Shown here: positions 27,073 to 36,376 of the stretch, piece by piece
Layout of the letters: each line of letters opens with the position of its first letter
Position numbering within the stretch: position 1 is the first letter of the stretch
Origin: Sphingomonas sp. Root710
GTDB taxonomy: Bacteria > Pseudomonadota > Alphaproteobacteria > Sphingomonadales > Sphingomonadaceae
Assembly (NCBI RefSeq): GCF_001429065.1
Contig: NZ_LMIB01000019.1
Span: 37,600-101,599 of the forward strand
Direction: 5' to 3'
Length of the DNA stretch: 64,000 bases
Translations under genes and position numbers: made by a program
The notes under the pieces: generated by a model
Seen by the model: the letters and a program-made list of their open reading frames with translations, nothing else
Told to the model about the DNA's origin: nothing
The model's database searches: none

Positions 27073-27642
27073 ATGTTTCATGCAGGCAAGCCTCTTGAAC
27101 CCTCCATTCGCTGTGATGTCGCGGCCGTGCTCGAGACGCTGGCGACCGTATCGAGCCGGCCCCGTTATGCCTTCATGCTGCTCAACCTGATCGCCCAGGT
27201 GGCTGGGCCAGATGGCAGCGCCGGTCCCTGGGTCAGGCGGAACGATGGGCTCGTTTCCCTGCGCGATTGGCTATGCGACGCATTGACGCCGATGGCCCAG
27301 CGTGGTCCGCGCAGCATCACGCTGGCCGAGCGGGTCGAGAGCGACCTCGCTAGAAACGGACTGCTCCCCGGCGATCCGGAGAAAAGGCGCGGCGTGATCG
27401 CGGAGGAGATGCGCGCGCGTGTCCGCACAGCCGGGAAGAGCAACCTCAGCCGCGCCGTTTCCGAACTTGTGAACGCCGGTCTGCTGCGCCGGCATTACCA
27501 AGGCTACCGCGTCGACCATCGAAACCGCGGCGCGCAACGCCACGCCGTCTATACGCTTGTCGGCGATGCTCTGCGTCTAGTGCCGGGAATCAGCTCCACG
27601 CCGAATCTGCCCGTACAAGGCGAGCTTGCCCTGACTGGGTGA
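27073..27642 (+). CDS. Winged-helix-like DNA-binding protein of unknown function
   Basis: 189 residues, no family recognised with certainty. The middle (GPRSITLAERVESDLARNG) and the block SNLSRAVSELVNAGLLRRHYQGYRVDHRNRG followed by HAVYTL read as a helix-turn-helix plus wing. The N-terminal half is helical. No clear ribosome site precedes the ATG at 27073. It is divergent from luxR with the inverted repeat between them, and is probably a regulator of transfer or of its own promoter. Convergent with cueR, 22 bp apart. Confidence 0.6.
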   Translation: MFHAGKPLEPSIRCDVAAVLETLATVSSRPRYAFMLLNLIAQVAGPDGSAGPWVRRNDGLVSLRDWLCDALTPMAQRGPRSITLAERVESDLARNGLLPGDPEKRRGVIAEEMRARVRTAGKSNLSRAVSELVNAGLLRRHYQGYRVDHRNRGAQRHAVYTLVGDALRLVPGISSTPNLPVQGELALTG

Positions 27643-27664
27643 GGGTATTGGTGCTTGGCCACTC

Positions 27665-28054
27665 TTAGACGGCTTGTAGCCTGTCGATGATCGGGCATTC
27701 GGGCCGGCTATCACCCCGACATCGTGACGCTAGGTCGAGGAGCGAAGCACGCATCGCCTCAAGCGCGCGGGCCTTTCGTCCAAGTTCTTCGGCGCGGGCA
27801 AGAGCCAACGTCTTCACATCGGCGCTGGCCCTGCTCCTATCCGACCACAAGGACAAAAGTTCCTCGATCTCGTTGATCGGGAAACCCAGGTCACGCGCAT
27901 GAGAGATGAAGGAGAGCCGATGCACATCGTCCGGCGCGTAGTCGCGATACCCGCTGTCGCGACGGGGCGGCGGCGGAATCAGGCCAATCTTTTCATAGTG
28001 ACGGATCATGCGCTGAGACACGCCGCTCGCCTCCGAGGCTTGGCCGATGTTCAT
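27665..28054 (-). CDS. cueR: CueR-type Cu(I)-responsive MerR regulator
   Basis: 129 residues. The MerR HTH ([24 protein letters not shown]) and coiled dimer helix are followed by a metal loop with Cys112 and Cys120 ([13 protein letters not shown]), the same two positions that bind Cu(I) in E. coli CueR. The start overlaps the P-type ATPase stop by ATGA, so regulator and pump share a transcript driven by the CueR-type promoter at 30450-30480. Confidence 0.9.
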   Translation of the reverse strand: MNIGQASEASGVSQRMIRHYEKIGLIPPPPRRDSGYRDYAPDDVHRLSFISHARDLGFPINEIEELLSLWSDRSRASADVKTLALARAEELGRKARALEAMRASLLDLASRCRGDSRPECPIIDRLQAV

Positions 28055-30423
28055 AGTTTCACCCTATTGAGGCGAAGCGCATTGCCGACCACGCTGACTG
28101 ACGACAAGGCCATCGCGGCGGCTGCGATGATCGGCGAGAGCAAAATTCCAAAGACAGGATAGAGCACGCCCGCTGCGACCGGCACGCCAGCCGCGTTGTA
28201 GATGAAAGCGAAAAACAGATTTTGGCGAATGTTGGACATAGTCGCTTCGCTCAGCCTTCGCGCCCGCACGATGCCGGTGAGATCACCCTTCAAGAGCGTC
28301 ACGCCAGCGCTCTCGATCGCGACATCGGTCCCCGAACCCATGGCGATGCCGACATCGGCGGCGGCGAGCGCCGGGGCGTCATTGACGCCGTCGCCTGCCA
28401 TCGCGACTATCTGACCTTCCCGCTTCAGCTTTTCGATCACCGCGCTCTTCTGGTCGGGCAGCACTTCAGCCTCGACCGCGTCGATGCCGAGCTTGCGCGC
28501 GACGGCTTCGGCGGTCGTGCGGTTGTCGCCAGTTAGCATGACCACCTTGATCCCGGCCGCACGCAGCCCTGCAAGCGCTTCGGGTGTCGTCGCCTTGATC
28601 GGATCAGCGATTGCGAGCACGCCCGCGACGCGATCGTCGAAGCCCACGAAAATGGCGGTGGCGCCGTCGCGGCGTAGCTCGTCGGCCGCCGCTTCCATCG
28701 CGGCCAGATCAATGCCGCTTTCGCGCATGATACGCGCGTTGCCGAGCGTCACGCGCCGGTTTTCGACCGTTCCTATCGCGCCTCTGCCGGTCGGTGCGTC
28801 GAAATCCGAGACCGCTGGAATGCTGATCCCTCGCCCCGTCGCCGCCGCTACCACCGCCAGCGCCAGCGGATGCTCCGAGGCGCGCTCGACCGCCGCCGCC
28901 AGGCGCAACACTTCTCCCTCCTCGACGCCTTCCGCGGTAACGATCCGGGTGACCGACGGCTTTCCTTCCGTCAGCGTTCCGGTCTTGTCGACGATCAGCG
29001 TCTCGACCTTCTCAAGGCGTTCCAGCGCCTCGGCGTTCTTGATCAGCACACCAAGTCCAGCACCCCGCCCAACGCCAACCATGATCGACATCGGCGTCGC
29101 AAGTCCAAGCGCACACGGGCAGGCGATGATGAGCACTGCGACTGCGGCGATCAGCCCATGGGCGAGCCGCGGCTCGGGTCCCCAGACGCCCCACGCGACA
29201 AAAGCCAGCACCGCGACGCCAAGCACCGCCGGTACGAACCACCCTGCGACCTGGTCGGCTAGCCGCTGGATCGGCGCACGCGAGCGCTGCGCTTCCGCGA
29301 CCATCTGGACTATCCGCGCGAGCATGGTGTCGCGGCCGATTCGTTCGGCGCGGATCACGAGAGCGCCGCTCTGGTTGAGCGTGCCGCCAATAACGGCGGC
29401 GTCCACCTCCTTGGCGACGGGCATGGATTCACCCGTCACCATGGACTCGTCGATGGCCGAACGACCCTCCTCGATCACGCCGTCGACCGGGACCTTCTCG
29501 CCCGGCCGCACGCGCAGCCGGTCACCGACGGCAATCAGGTCAAGGGAAACTTCTTCCTCATGCCCGTCCGCTGCGAGCCGCCGAGCGGTCTTGGGCGCGA
29601 GATTGAGCAGCGCCTTGATGGCGCCGGAGGTGCGCTCACGCGCCCTGAGTTCGAGGACCTGGCCGAGCAGTACCAGCACCGTGATGACGGCGGCGGCCTC
29701 AAAGTAGACCGCGACCGTGCCGTTCTCGCGGAAGGCGGCCGGGAAAATGCCGGGCGCGAGGGTCGCCACCAGGCTGTAGGCCCAGGCGACGCCCGTTCCC
29801 ATCGCGATCAAGGTGAACATGTTGAGATGGCGCGTCTTGAGCGACATCCAGCCGCGCTCGAAGAAGGGCCAACCGCCCCACAGCACGACGGGCGTCGCCA
29901 AAAGGAGCTGAATCCACGTGGAGGCGCGTTCGGAGACGACGTGATGGAGGGCCGGAAAGAGATGGCCGCCCATCTCGAGCACGAGCACCGGGATCGTAAG
30001 CGCCAAGCCGATCCAGAAGCGGCGCGTCATATCGACAAGTTCGGCACTCGGCCCGGCCTCGGCGGTGGCGATCTCCGGCTCGAGCGCCATGCCGCAGATC
30101 GGACAGGCGCCCGGATGATCCTGCCGGATCTCCGGATGCATCGGGCAGGTCCAGATCGTTCCCGGGGCGGCCTCGACTGGCGCGGGCGGTTCGGCAGCGA
30201 GATAGTGCGCCGGATCCGCCTCGAATTTTGCGAGGCAACCGGCACTACAGAAATGATAATCGTGGTGTTGGTGGACAGCGTGGTGCGGCGTCTTTGCCGG
30301 ATCAACGGTCATCCCGCAGACCGGATCCTTGACCTCTGTCTTCATGCCTTCGCCGTGCGCGTGACGCGCATGGCCTCCACAACAACCATGACCTCCATGC
30401 GCCGCGTTCTTCAAATCGGTCAT
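28051..30423 (-). CDS. Cu(I)-exporting P1B-type ATPase
   Basis: 790 residues. A His/Cys-rich N-terminus is followed by a YHS domain ([20 protein letters not shown], about 30-75) and a heavy-metal binding domain ([26 protein letters not shown], about 92-117) in place of the usual GMxCxxC domains. The pump core has the ion-pore CPC ([11 protein letters not shown]), phosphorylation site DKTGTLTEG and hinge [10 protein letters not shown]; late segments carry YN and [11 protein letters not shown], the Cu(I) pattern. It moves copper (possibly silver) from cytoplasm to periplasm. Confidence 0.93.
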   Translation of the reverse strand: MTDLKNAAHGGHGCCGGHARHAHGEGMKTEVKDPVCGMTVDPAKTPHHAVHQHHDYHFCSAGCLAKFEADPAHYLAAEPPAPVEAAPGTIWTCPMHPEIRQDHPGACPICGMALEPEIATAEAGPSAELVDMTRRFWIGLALTIPVLVLEMGGHLFPALHHVVSERASTWIQLLLATPVVLWGGWPFFERGWMSLKTRHLNMFTLIAMGTGVAWAYSLVATLAPGIFPAAFRENGTVAVYFEAAAVITVLVLLGQVLELRARERTSGAIKALLNLAPKTARRLAADGHEEEVSLDLIAVGDRLRVRPGEKVPVDGVIEEGRSAIDESMVTGESMPVAKEVDAAVIGGTLNQSGALVIRAERIGRDTMLARIVQMVAEAQRSRAPIQRLADQVAGWFVPAVLGVAVLAFVAWGVWGPEPRLAHGLIAAVAVLIIACPCALGLATPMSIMVGVGRGAGLGVLIKNAEALERLEKVETLIVDKTGTLTEGKPSVTRIVTAEGVEEGEVLRLAAAVERASEHPLALAVVAAATGRGISIPAVSDFDAPTGRGAIGTVENRRVTLGNARIMRESGIDLAAMEAAADELRRDGATAIFVGFDDRVAGVLAIADPIKATTPEALAGLRAAGIKVVMLTGDNRTTAEAVARKLGIDAVEAEVLPDQKSAVIEKLKREGQIVAMAGDGVNDAPALAAADVGIAMGSGTDVAIESAGVTLLKGDLTGIVRARRLSEATMSNIRQNLFFAFIYNAAGVPVAAGVLYPVFGILLSPIIAAAAMALSSVSVVGNALRLNRVKL

Positions 30424-30449
30424 AAACCGTCTCCTTTCCGACGCATGCC

Positions 30450-30480
30450 GATATAGGGTCTGACATTATGTCAGGGTCAA
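30450..30480 (-). promoter_or_regulatory. CueR-type promoter for the copper ATPase
   Basis: On the minus strand, TTGACC (30480-30475), a 19-bp spacer and TATATC (30455-30450) form a MerR-class promoter. The spacer centres on the palindrome CTGACAT-A-ATGTCAG (30460-30474). The long spacer and central dyad are what CueR needs to twist the promoter. It lies 27 bases upstream of the ATPase start. Confidence 0.8.
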
Positions 30481-30489
30481 GACCCGTTT

Positions 30490-31416
30490 CTACGATCCTC
30501 CTGAAGCTGGCGGCGGCAGCGTTCCTAGCCAGGCAACCAGTCCGAGGATCAGGATGCCGGCGCAGGTTTCGATCCACAGACTGCGTTTCAAGCGCGCAAC
30601 GCTCGCCGCGGTGCTATCTCTACCAATCGCTTTGCCAAGCGCCGGTGTTAGCCGAAACCGATTGCCCGCCGCCAACCCCAGCATAATGGCAAACAAGGTG
30701 AGCTTGATGAGGAGGAGGCGGCCGTAGTCGCTCTCTGCAAGCCTCAACACATTTCGTGGGCCGACCAGAAGATAGCTGTTCACCAGCCCGGTCGCTACGA
30801 TCAAGCCCACAATGATCGCTCCGACTGTCGCAAAGCTGGCGAGCGCGCGATGCGCCGCGTTGAGGGTCTCGGGTGTTTGAGGCCGCCGCGATACGATAAG
30901 GACGAAGGCGCCCAAGGCGCCGATCCAGGCCGCAGCAGCCAGCAGATGAATAATGTCGCTGACCAAATGGACCATTCCCGCTGGTCCCTCGGTGGCAGCG
31001 CCGTGGCCTGACCAGACGAGGCTCGCGACAGCTATGGCGGCAAGAAAGGTCAGGAGCACGAGCCCAGCCATCCGGCGCAACACAGGGGTCAAGGCAGCAA
31101 TGCCTAAGATGGTCAGGACCACTAGGCGCGCGAGCAGCGCCCATCCAACATTTGTCTCCGTGAGCAGCATCAGCGCGCTGACACGATCGACACCCTCGAT
31201 ACCCGTCCCAAGCATGGCAGCAGCGGACTGCAGGAAACCATAAGCGCTCAGCAGCACGCCCAGCACCGCCAGCGCCATCGTCCACCCGCGGAGGCGCAGC
31301 AACCTCTCACGCTCGTCGCCAGCCAGGGCGTAGAGCGTGAAGAGGAGCAATCCGAACAGCAGCCCGAGATCCGCATAGAGCGCCCAACGGATCGCAATGA
31401 GCGGCCAGTCCGCCAT
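30490..31416 (-). CDS. copD: CopD copper-resistance membrane protein
   Basis: 308 residues with about eight hydrophobic segments and the CopD features RWALYADLGLLFGLLLF, VWSGHGAATEGPAGMVHLVSDIIHLLAAAAWIGAL and RALASFATVGAIIVG. The His residues around the HLVSDIIHLLAAAAW segment are the likely copper ligands. It starts at the base after the copC stop, so copC-copD are coupled. The pair is thought to take up copper or load cuproproteins. Confidence 0.88.
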   Translation of the reverse strand: MADWPLIAIRWALYADLGLLFGLLLFTLYALAGDERERLLRLRGWTMALAVLGVLLSAYGFLQSAAAMLGTGIEGVDRVSALMLLTETNVGWALLARLVVLTILGIAALTPVLRRMAGLVLLTFLAAIAVASLVWSGHGAATEGPAGMVHLVSDIIHLLAAAAWIGALGAFVLIVSRRPQTPETLNAAHRALASFATVGAIIVGLIVATGLVNSYLLVGPRNVLRLAESDYGRLLLIKLTLFAIMLGLAAGNRFRLTPALGKAIGRDSTAASVARLKRSLWIETCAGILILGLVAWLGTLPPPASGGS

Positions 31417-31803
31417 TTAACGAACCGTGAAGGTCAGGCTACCCGCGATGCGGTGGGTGTCGACCGAGACGACGTGCCAATCCAGCTTGTAAGTGCCGGC
31501 GGCGAGCGGACGCGGCAAAGCTGCGATCAGCGTCTTGCCATCTTCCCCAACGGTGGTCTGCACACCGCCAATCTTCATCGGGGCATGATTGGCCATTCCG
31601 GGCATGCCAGTCATCGCAAGGTCGATGCCGGACAATTGCGGCATCAAACGCTCGCTGAACGTCAAGGTGAGCCGGTTTGTCGCGGCCACGGTCGCGGTCG
31701 CGGCAGGCGATGAGCTCACGAGCTTGGGATGCGCCAGTGCCGGCGCCGACACACCGAGTGAAAGGGCCGCGAGCGCGGCGGCGAGTAGGGTCTTGGTCTT
31801 CAT
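31417..31803 (-). CDS. copC: CopC periplasmic copper-binding protein
   Basis: 128 residues. A signal peptide ending ALA is followed by the mature HPKLVSSSPAATATV, whose N-terminal His is the Cu(II) ligand of CopC. LTLTFSERL, the Met-rich MTGMPGMANHAPM and the end YKLDWHVVSVDTHRIAGSLTF complete the fold. It heads the copC-copD operon under the ECF-type promoter at 31832-31858. Confidence 0.92.
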   Translation of the reverse strand: MKTKTLLAAALAALSLGVSAPALAHPKLVSSSPAATATVAATNRLTLTFSERLMPQLSGIDLAMTGMPGMANHAPMKIGGVQTTVGEDGKTLIAALPRPLAAGTYKLDWHVVSVDTHRIAGSLTFTVR

Positions 31804-31831
31804 CGAACATCTCCTTCGCGTTCGATGAGCA

Positions 31832-31858
31832 TTACGCAGATCAGGTGCCGACCCCTCA
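31832..31858 (-). promoter_or_regulatory. Putative ECF-sigma promoter of copCD
   Basis: On the minus strand TGAGGG (31858-31853), 14 bases, then TGCGTAA (31838-31832). Same spacing and words as upstream of the sigma operon and copA. It lies 35 bases from the copC ATG. Confidence 0.65.
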
Positions 31859-31880
31859 TCGATGCCCGCTCGATTGGCGA

Positions 31881-31907
31881 TGAGGGATTTTTCGCTACGA
31901 TGCGTAA
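31881..31907 (+). promoter_or_regulatory. Putative ECF-sigma promoter of the CnrYXH-like operon
   Basis: TGAGGG (31881-31886), 14 bases, then TGCGTAA (31901-31907), 35 bases from the first ATG of the anti-sigma gene. The -35 word is back-to-back with that of copC: CCCTCATCG at 31853-31861 and CGATGAGGG at 31878-31886 form a perfect inverted repeat. Read as RNA this would also be a hairpin followed by five Ts, but the match to copA supports promoters. Confidence 0.65.
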
Positions 31908-31935
31908 ATCCAGTCGCAGGGGTGGGAGTAGCGAG

Positions 31936-32214
31936 ATGATGGACGTTGATACAGCACTGAGCTGCTTAAGAGAGCTTCCGGTCGATCCGCGTTTGGAGAC
32001 AATCGACGGCGCTGTGATCGACGCGCTTGCCTACCAGCGCCGGCATGGCGCGCCTTTGTCGGGAGCCGTCTTCGGGATCGCCGCCGGTGTGGCCCTTTCC
32101 GTCGGACTTCTGGGCTCCGTCATACCGGCGCGCGAGACTCGGGTGGCATCGATCGCGCCTTTCGGCGCGCCGCCGGCCCTGGCGCCCTCGACGCTGCTCG
32201 GGACGAGCGAATGA
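31936..32214 (+). CDS. CnrY/NccY-like small anti-sigma protein
   Basis: 92 residues from the ATG at 31936 (GGGAG upstream), with a second ATG directly after. A soluble N-terminus (DTALSCLRELPVDPRLETID) leads into one membrane segment (about 45-63, GAVFGIAAGVALSVGLLG) and a short periplasmic tail. That layout, and the order before a CnrX-like sensor and an ECF sigma gene with ATGA/GTGA overlaps, is that of CnrY, which holds the sigma factor at the membrane. Sequence identity is too low to be sure by eye. Confidence 0.72.
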   Translation: MMDVDTALSCLRELPVDPRLETIDGAVIDALAYQRRHGAPLSGAVFGIAAGVALSVGLLGSVIPARETRVASIAPFGAPPALAPSTLLGTSE

Positions 32215-32651
32215 CCGATCGCCGTCGCCTCCTGCTGATTGCTGTGATCGCCTTCCTGGCCGCGATTGTCGGCGCCTTCCTTGGTCGGGCGTTCATCGTG
32301 CCGCCAACCCCGGTCGAAACTGAACTGCATGCACTGCTCCACCACGAGCTCGACCTCGATAGTGCGCAACAAGCGCGCATGGACGAAATCGAACGCCGTT
32401 TCGCAGTCCGCAAACAGGCGCTGGAGCTCGAACTGCGGGCGGACAATGCGCGGCTCGCCGACGCCATCCAGGCCGAACATGGCTATGGTCCCGCGGTGGG
32501 CGCAGCAGTCGATCGGTCGCATCAGGCGATGGGTCAGCTTCAGAAGGAAACGCTCGAGCACATCTTCGCCATGCGAGCGGTCCTGAAACCCGACCAAGCC
32601 GCCAAATTTGATGCGGCCGTCGTAAAGGCGCTCACGGCCAAGGAACCGTGA
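32211..32651 (+). CDS. CnrX-like periplasmic metal sensor
   Basis: 146 residues: one N-terminal membrane anchor (8-26) and a helical periplasmic domain. His40, His44, Glu61, His117 and Met121 fall in the same spacing as the five Ni/Co ligands of CnrX (His42, His46, Glu63, His119, Met123), each shifted by two. HIFAMRAVLKPDQAAKF matches the CnrX/heavy-metal-sensor C-terminus. It would sense periplasmic metal and release the sigma factor through the small anti-sigma protein. Confidence 0.85.
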   Translation: MTDRRRLLLIAVIAFLAAIVGAFLGRAFIVPPTPVETELHALLHHELDLDSAQQARMDEIERRFAVRKQALELELRADNARLADAIQAEHGYGPAVGAAVDRSHQAMGQLQKETLEHIFAMRAVLKPDQAAKFDAAVVKALTAKEP

Positions 32652-33211
32652 GCCTTGATCTCGCCGCCTGCTCGGACGGCGAGCTCGCTGCGCTTGCGCT
32701 GGGTGGGCGACAGCCGGCCTATAGCGAGTTGATGCGGCGCCACCGGGAGAGCATCTTTCGCCTGCTGCGCGGTCATACCGGAGACGCGGATGCCGCTCTA
32801 GACCTTACCCAGCAGAGCTTCATCGCGGCCTTCGCCGCGCTGCGCAGCTATGACGGCGAACGGCCGTTTCGGCTCTGGATCTCGCGGATCGCAATCAACA
32901 AAGCGCGCGACTGGGCTCGCCGCCGCGCCGTCCGCCGTCTCTTTACCTTTGCACGGCCCCTCGAGGAAGCGATCGACGTCGCCGATCCCGGGATCTCGGC
33001 CGACGTCCGGTTCGACGATCGTCGCGAACTTGAACGAGCAATGGCCGCGATTGCTATGCTGCCTGCAAGCCTCAGGGATGTGCTCGTCCTGCGAACGATC
33101 GAAGGCATGAGCCAAGTCGAAAGTGCGGGCGTACTCGAAATCAGCGAGAAGGCGGTGGAAACCAGGCTCTATCGCGCCCGTGCAAAACTGGCAGAAATTT
33201 TGAGGGTTTGA
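32648..33211 (+). CDS. ECF sigma factor (CnrH-like)
   Basis: 187 residues from a GTG that overlaps the sensor stop (GTGA). Sigma region 2 (AYSELMRRHRESIFRLLRG, then ALDLTQQSFIAAFAAL and FRLWISRIAINKARDW) and region 4 (LPASLRDVLVLRTIEGMS, then SAGVLEISEKAVETRLYRARAKL) are both intact. Its neighbours and the shared promoter words suggest that it drives copC, its own operon and copA. Confidence 0.9.
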   Translation: MSLDLAACSDGELAALALGGRQPAYSELMRRHRESIFRLLRGHTGDADAALDLTQQSFIAAFAALRSYDGERPFRLWISRIAINKARDWARRRAVRRLFTFARPLEEAIDVADPGISADVRFDDRRELERAMAAIAMLPASLRDVLVLRTIEGMSQVESAGVLEISEKAVETRLYRARAKLAEILRV

Positions 33212-33227
33212 TGCCGACCCTGCGTAA
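33201..33227 (+). promoter_or_regulatory. Putative ECF-sigma promoter of copAB
   Basis: TGAGGG (33201-33206) lies in the last codons of the sigma gene, then 14 bases, then TGCGTAA (33221-33227), 39 bases from the start of this coordinate to the copA ATG region. Words and spacing equal those of the copC and sigma-operon promoters. Confidence 0.65.
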
Positions 33228-33259
33228 CCCCTGAGAGTTCAGGACAGGGATCAAGCGCA

Positions 33260-35176
33260 ATGGACCTTTCAACCCTCGACCGGCGGAGCTTTTTGCGAGG
33301 CGCCGGGTTTGCAGGCGGGACGGCCGCGCTGGCGGCGTGGCTGCCGGCATGGGCCCAACCGGTTTCCGAGGGGCTCACCGTGCCGATTCCAACCGTATCG
33401 GGCACCGATATAACGCTGAAGATCGCACGACAAACGATGACGATCGATGGGCGCCGGTCAGCCGCGATCGGCATCAACGGCACCGTGCCGGCCCCGCTGA
33501 TCCGCCTTCGTGAAGGCCAGACAGTGCGGCTCAACGTGATCAACGATCTCGACGAAGACAGCTCGATTCACTGGCATGGCCTTCTCGTGCCACCCCAACA
33601 TGACGGCGTTCCTGGCGTGTCGTTTCCGGGAATTAAGCCGCGATCGAGCTATCTCTACGAGTTTCCCGTCCGTCAGAACGGCACCTATTGGTACCACAGC
33701 CATTCCGGCCTCCAGGAGCAGCTTGGACATTACGGCCCGATCGTGATCGATCCTGCAGGCGCCGACCCCGTCCAGTCCGACCGCGAGCATGTCATCGTTC
33801 TGTCCGACCATAGCCAGCTTTCGCCAGAGGCGATCTTTCGGCGCATGAAGGTTGATCCAGGCCATTTCAATTTCCAGCGGCAGACACTTGCCGGTCTGCT
33901 CGCAGGCAAAGACCAACGGCTCAAGGATAGGGTCGATTGGGGAGCGATGCGGATGGATCCGACCGACGTCTCCGACGCCACAGGCGCCGCTTATACCTAT
34001 CTCGTCAATGGCCATGGGCCGTTTGACAACTGGACTGCGCTTTTCACGCCAGGCCAGCGGGTCCGTCTGCGGTTTATCAATGCCTCCGCGATGACGACGT
34101 TCAACGTCCGCATTCCGGGGCTACGCCTCACCATCGTCCAGGCTGACGGCCAAAATGTCATGCCGATCGAGGTCGACGAGTTCCAGATCGGCGTTGCAGA
34201 GACCTATGATGCAATCGTCACGCCGTCCGAAGACAAGGCCTTCACGCTCGTCGGCGAGGCGATCGACCGCTCCGGTATGGCGCGGGCAACCCTAGCACCT
34301 CGGGCCGGCATGACCGCGCCGGTTCCACCTCTTCGAAAGCGTCCCATCACGACGATGAAGGACATGGGGATGGATATGTCCGGCATGCAGGGCATGGAAG
34401 GCATGGACATGTCGGGTGGCATGAACTCGTCTCGCGGGGTCGATCCGACAGCGGAGAAAAATGCGTCGGGGCGACTTGCTTCGGGCGTCGCTGCCGGAGC
34501 GGCCATCCAAAGCACCAAGCCGCAGATGGCGGGCATGGATCACGCGGCGATGGGCCATGGTGCGATGGCCGGCAGTCAGCCCATGGCGGGCCATGACATG
34601 GGATCGACGGATATGGGCGCGATGAACATGCGCGACTTCTCCAACGCACCTCAGGTCAAGCGCGGCCCGGGTGTCCAGACGATCTCACCGATGCCAATGG
34701 ATCGGACTGGCGAACCCGGCCAGGGTCTCGAGGACGTCGGTCACAAGGTCCTCGTCTACAAGGACCTGATGGCGCTCGACCGCAATCCCGACGTGCGCGC
34801 GCCGTCTCGCAGTATCGACATCCATCTCACCGGCAACATGGAGCGCTTTATGTGGTCCTTCGATGGCGAGAAGATGTCCGACGTGCATGAGCCCATTCCG
34901 TTCATCGAGGGCGAGCGTGTGCGGGTGAACCTGATCAACGATAGCATGATGGGACATCCTATCCATATTCATGGCCATTTCTTCGAGCTGGTGACCGGCC
35001 ATGGCGATCATGGGCCGCGCAAGCATACTGTGATCGTTCAGCCGGGCGGGAAGGTGACCTGGGATTTCACTGCAGACGCCGTCGGCGACTGGGCCTTCCA
35101 CTGCCACCTACTTTATCACATGCATGCCGGCATGATGCGGATCGTCAGCGTCCGTCCCAAAGGAGAGGCAGCATGA
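33260..35176 (+). CDS. copA: CopA-type periplasmic multicopper oxidase
   Basis: 638 residues. A Tat signal (DRRSFLRGAGFAGG) is followed by three cupredoxin domains with the copper clusters HWHGLLVP (about residue 93), WYHSHSG, HPIHIHGHFF (about 570) and HCHLLYHMHAGMM (about 615), the last holding the type 1 site. A Met-rich insert (about 365-400, MGMDMSGMQGMEGMDMSGG) and a second Met/His-rich stretch (about 420-460) are typical of CopA/PcoA and probably bind Cu(I). It oxidises Cu(I) in the periplasm. The copB start overlaps its stop by ATGA. Confidence 0.94.
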   Translation: MDLSTLDRRSFLRGAGFAGGTAALAAWLPAWAQPVSEGLTVPIPTVSGTDITLKIARQTMTIDGRRSAAIGINGTVPAPLIRLREGQTVRLNVINDLDEDSSIHWHGLLVPPQHDGVPGVSFPGIKPRSSYLYEFPVRQNGTYWYHSHSGLQEQLGHYGPIVIDPAGADPVQSDREHVIVLSDHSQLSPEAIFRRMKVDPGHFNFQRQTLAGLLAGKDQRLKDRVDWGAMRMDPTDVSDATGAAYTYLVNGHGPFDNWTALFTPGQRVRLRFINASAMTTFNVRIPGLRLTIVQADGQNVMPIEVDEFQIGVAETYDAIVTPSEDKAFTLVGEAIDRSGMARATLAPRAGMTAPVPPLRKRPITTMKDMGMDMSGMQGMEGMDMSGGMNSSRGVDPTAEKNASGRLASGVAAGAAIQSTKPQMAGMDHAAMGHGAMAGSQPMAGHDMGSTDMGAMNMRDFSNAPQVKRGPGVQTISPMPMDRTGEPGQGLEDVGHKVLVYKDLMALDRNPDVRAPSRSIDIHLTGNMERFMWSFDGEKMSDVHEPIPFIEGERVRVNLINDSMMGHPIHIHGHFFELVTGHGDHGPRKHTVIVQPGGKVTWDFTADAVGDWAFHCHLLYHMHAGMMRIVSVRPKGEAA

Positions 35177-36318
35177 CGCGGCTCGCTGCTCTCCTCGCCG
35201 CATCGTCCGCCATGGTCCTCACAGCACCCGCGTTGGCGCAGGATCATTCGATGCACAACATGCCGGGGATGTCGATGCCGACGGCACAGCCACAGGCTGC
35301 AAAGCCCAAGCCCAAGGTGCGAAAACCGGCACCCCGTCGACCAGCGCCTGCGGCGCGCCCGGTGAGGCGCGAGCCTCCCAAGCCTGCCCAGCTACCGGCG
35401 GCGCATCAGGGTCATGATATGCAGGGCATGGATCACTCCAACATGCCGGGCATGTCCGAAGACCCCTCAAAGACCATGGGTGATGACGCCATGCCGGGCA
35501 TGGACATGCAAAACGAGCATGCCGGCCACGACATGAGCGCGATGCCGACCATGCAGCCGACCGGTACGGCACTGCCTGCCGGCAGCGTGCCGGCTCCAAG
35601 GCCACCAATGGACCATTATGCCGATCGCCAGTTTCCCCCGGCCGAAATGGCGCTGGCGCGCCGGAAAATGATGGCAGAAGAAGGCGGCCAGACGCTGTCG
35701 CAGGTGATGTTCAACCTTGCCGAATATCAGGCCCGCAAAGGCCGTGACGGCTATCGGTGGGACGGCGAGGCTTGGTTCGGCGGCGACATCAACCGGCTGA
35801 CGCTTAAAACCGAAGGAGAAGGCGCTTTCCGCGACGGCGTAGAAGCCGCAGAGATCCAGGCGCTCTACAGCCGCGCGATAGGACCCTATTTCAATCTCCA
35901 GGCAGGTGTGCGCTACGATTTCAAGCCCAATCCCTCACGCGCCTATGCCGTGCTTGGCTTCGAAGGGCTTGCCCCTTATTGGTTTGAGGTCGAGGGCGCT
36001 GTCTTCCTCTCGGACAAGGGCGACCTGCTCGGGCGCGTCGAGGGCTATTATGATCAGCGCCTAACCCAGCGCCTGGTCTTGCAGCCTAGGGTCGAACTGA
36101 ACTTCGCTGCGCAAGACGTACCGGAAAATCGCATCGGGGCCGGTCTTTCCAATGCCGAGCTGGGCTTGCGGCTGCGCTATGAAATCACGCGCAAGCTCGC
36201 GCCCTATGTGGGTGTGTCCTACGACGCGAAAAGCGGCCAGACCGCCCGTTACGCGCGCGACGACGGGGAAGATCCGACAACGACGAGTTTTGTCGCTGGC
36301 GTCCGAATCTGGTTCTGA
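35173..36318 (+). CDS. copB: CopB outer-membrane copper-resistance protein
   Basis: 381 residues: signal peptide (cleaved near ALAQD), a Met/His/Pro-rich N-terminal third (MHNMPGMSMP, HDMQGMDHSNMPGMS, HAGHDMSAMP), then the CopB barrel domain (WDGEAWFGGDINRLTLKTEGEG, ALYSRAIGPYFNLQAGVRYD, RLVLQPRVELNFAAQD) ending in the aromatic SFVAGVRIWF of an outer-membrane protein. It works with CopA in copper sequestration. Confidence 0.93.
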   Translation: MTRLAALLAASSAMVLTAPALAQDHSMHNMPGMSMPTAQPQAAKPKPKVRKPAPRRPAPAARPVRREPPKPAQLPAAHQGHDMQGMDHSNMPGMSEDPSKTMGDDAMPGMDMQNEHAGHDMSAMPTMQPTGTALPAGSVPAPRPPMDHYADRQFPPAEMALARRKMMAEEGGQTLSQVMFNLAEYQARKGRDGYRWDGEAWFGGDINRLTLKTEGEGAFRDGVEAAEIQALYSRAIGPYFNLQAGVRYDFKPNPSRAYAVLGFEGLAPYWFEVEGAVFLSDKGDLLGRVEGYYDQRLTQRLVLQPRVELNFAAQDVPENRIGAGLSNAELGLRLRYEITRKLAPYVGVSYDAKSGQTARYARDDGEDPTTTSFVAGVRIWF

Positions 36319-36376
36319 GCGCTCACCGAGGACGTGAGGCGGACTGATATCCGGGCGGGACCGATAGGAGAGTGAG

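Noticed and set aside
28484..29707. 407-codon plus-strand frame rich in Ser, Ala, Thr and Arg
   Set aside because: Antisense to the copper ATPase, with the low-complexity composition of a shadow.
31853..31891. Hairpin followed by TTTTT as a terminator or attenuator
   Set aside because: The two arms coincide with the -35 words of divergent promoters that match the copA promoter, which explains the symmetry better.
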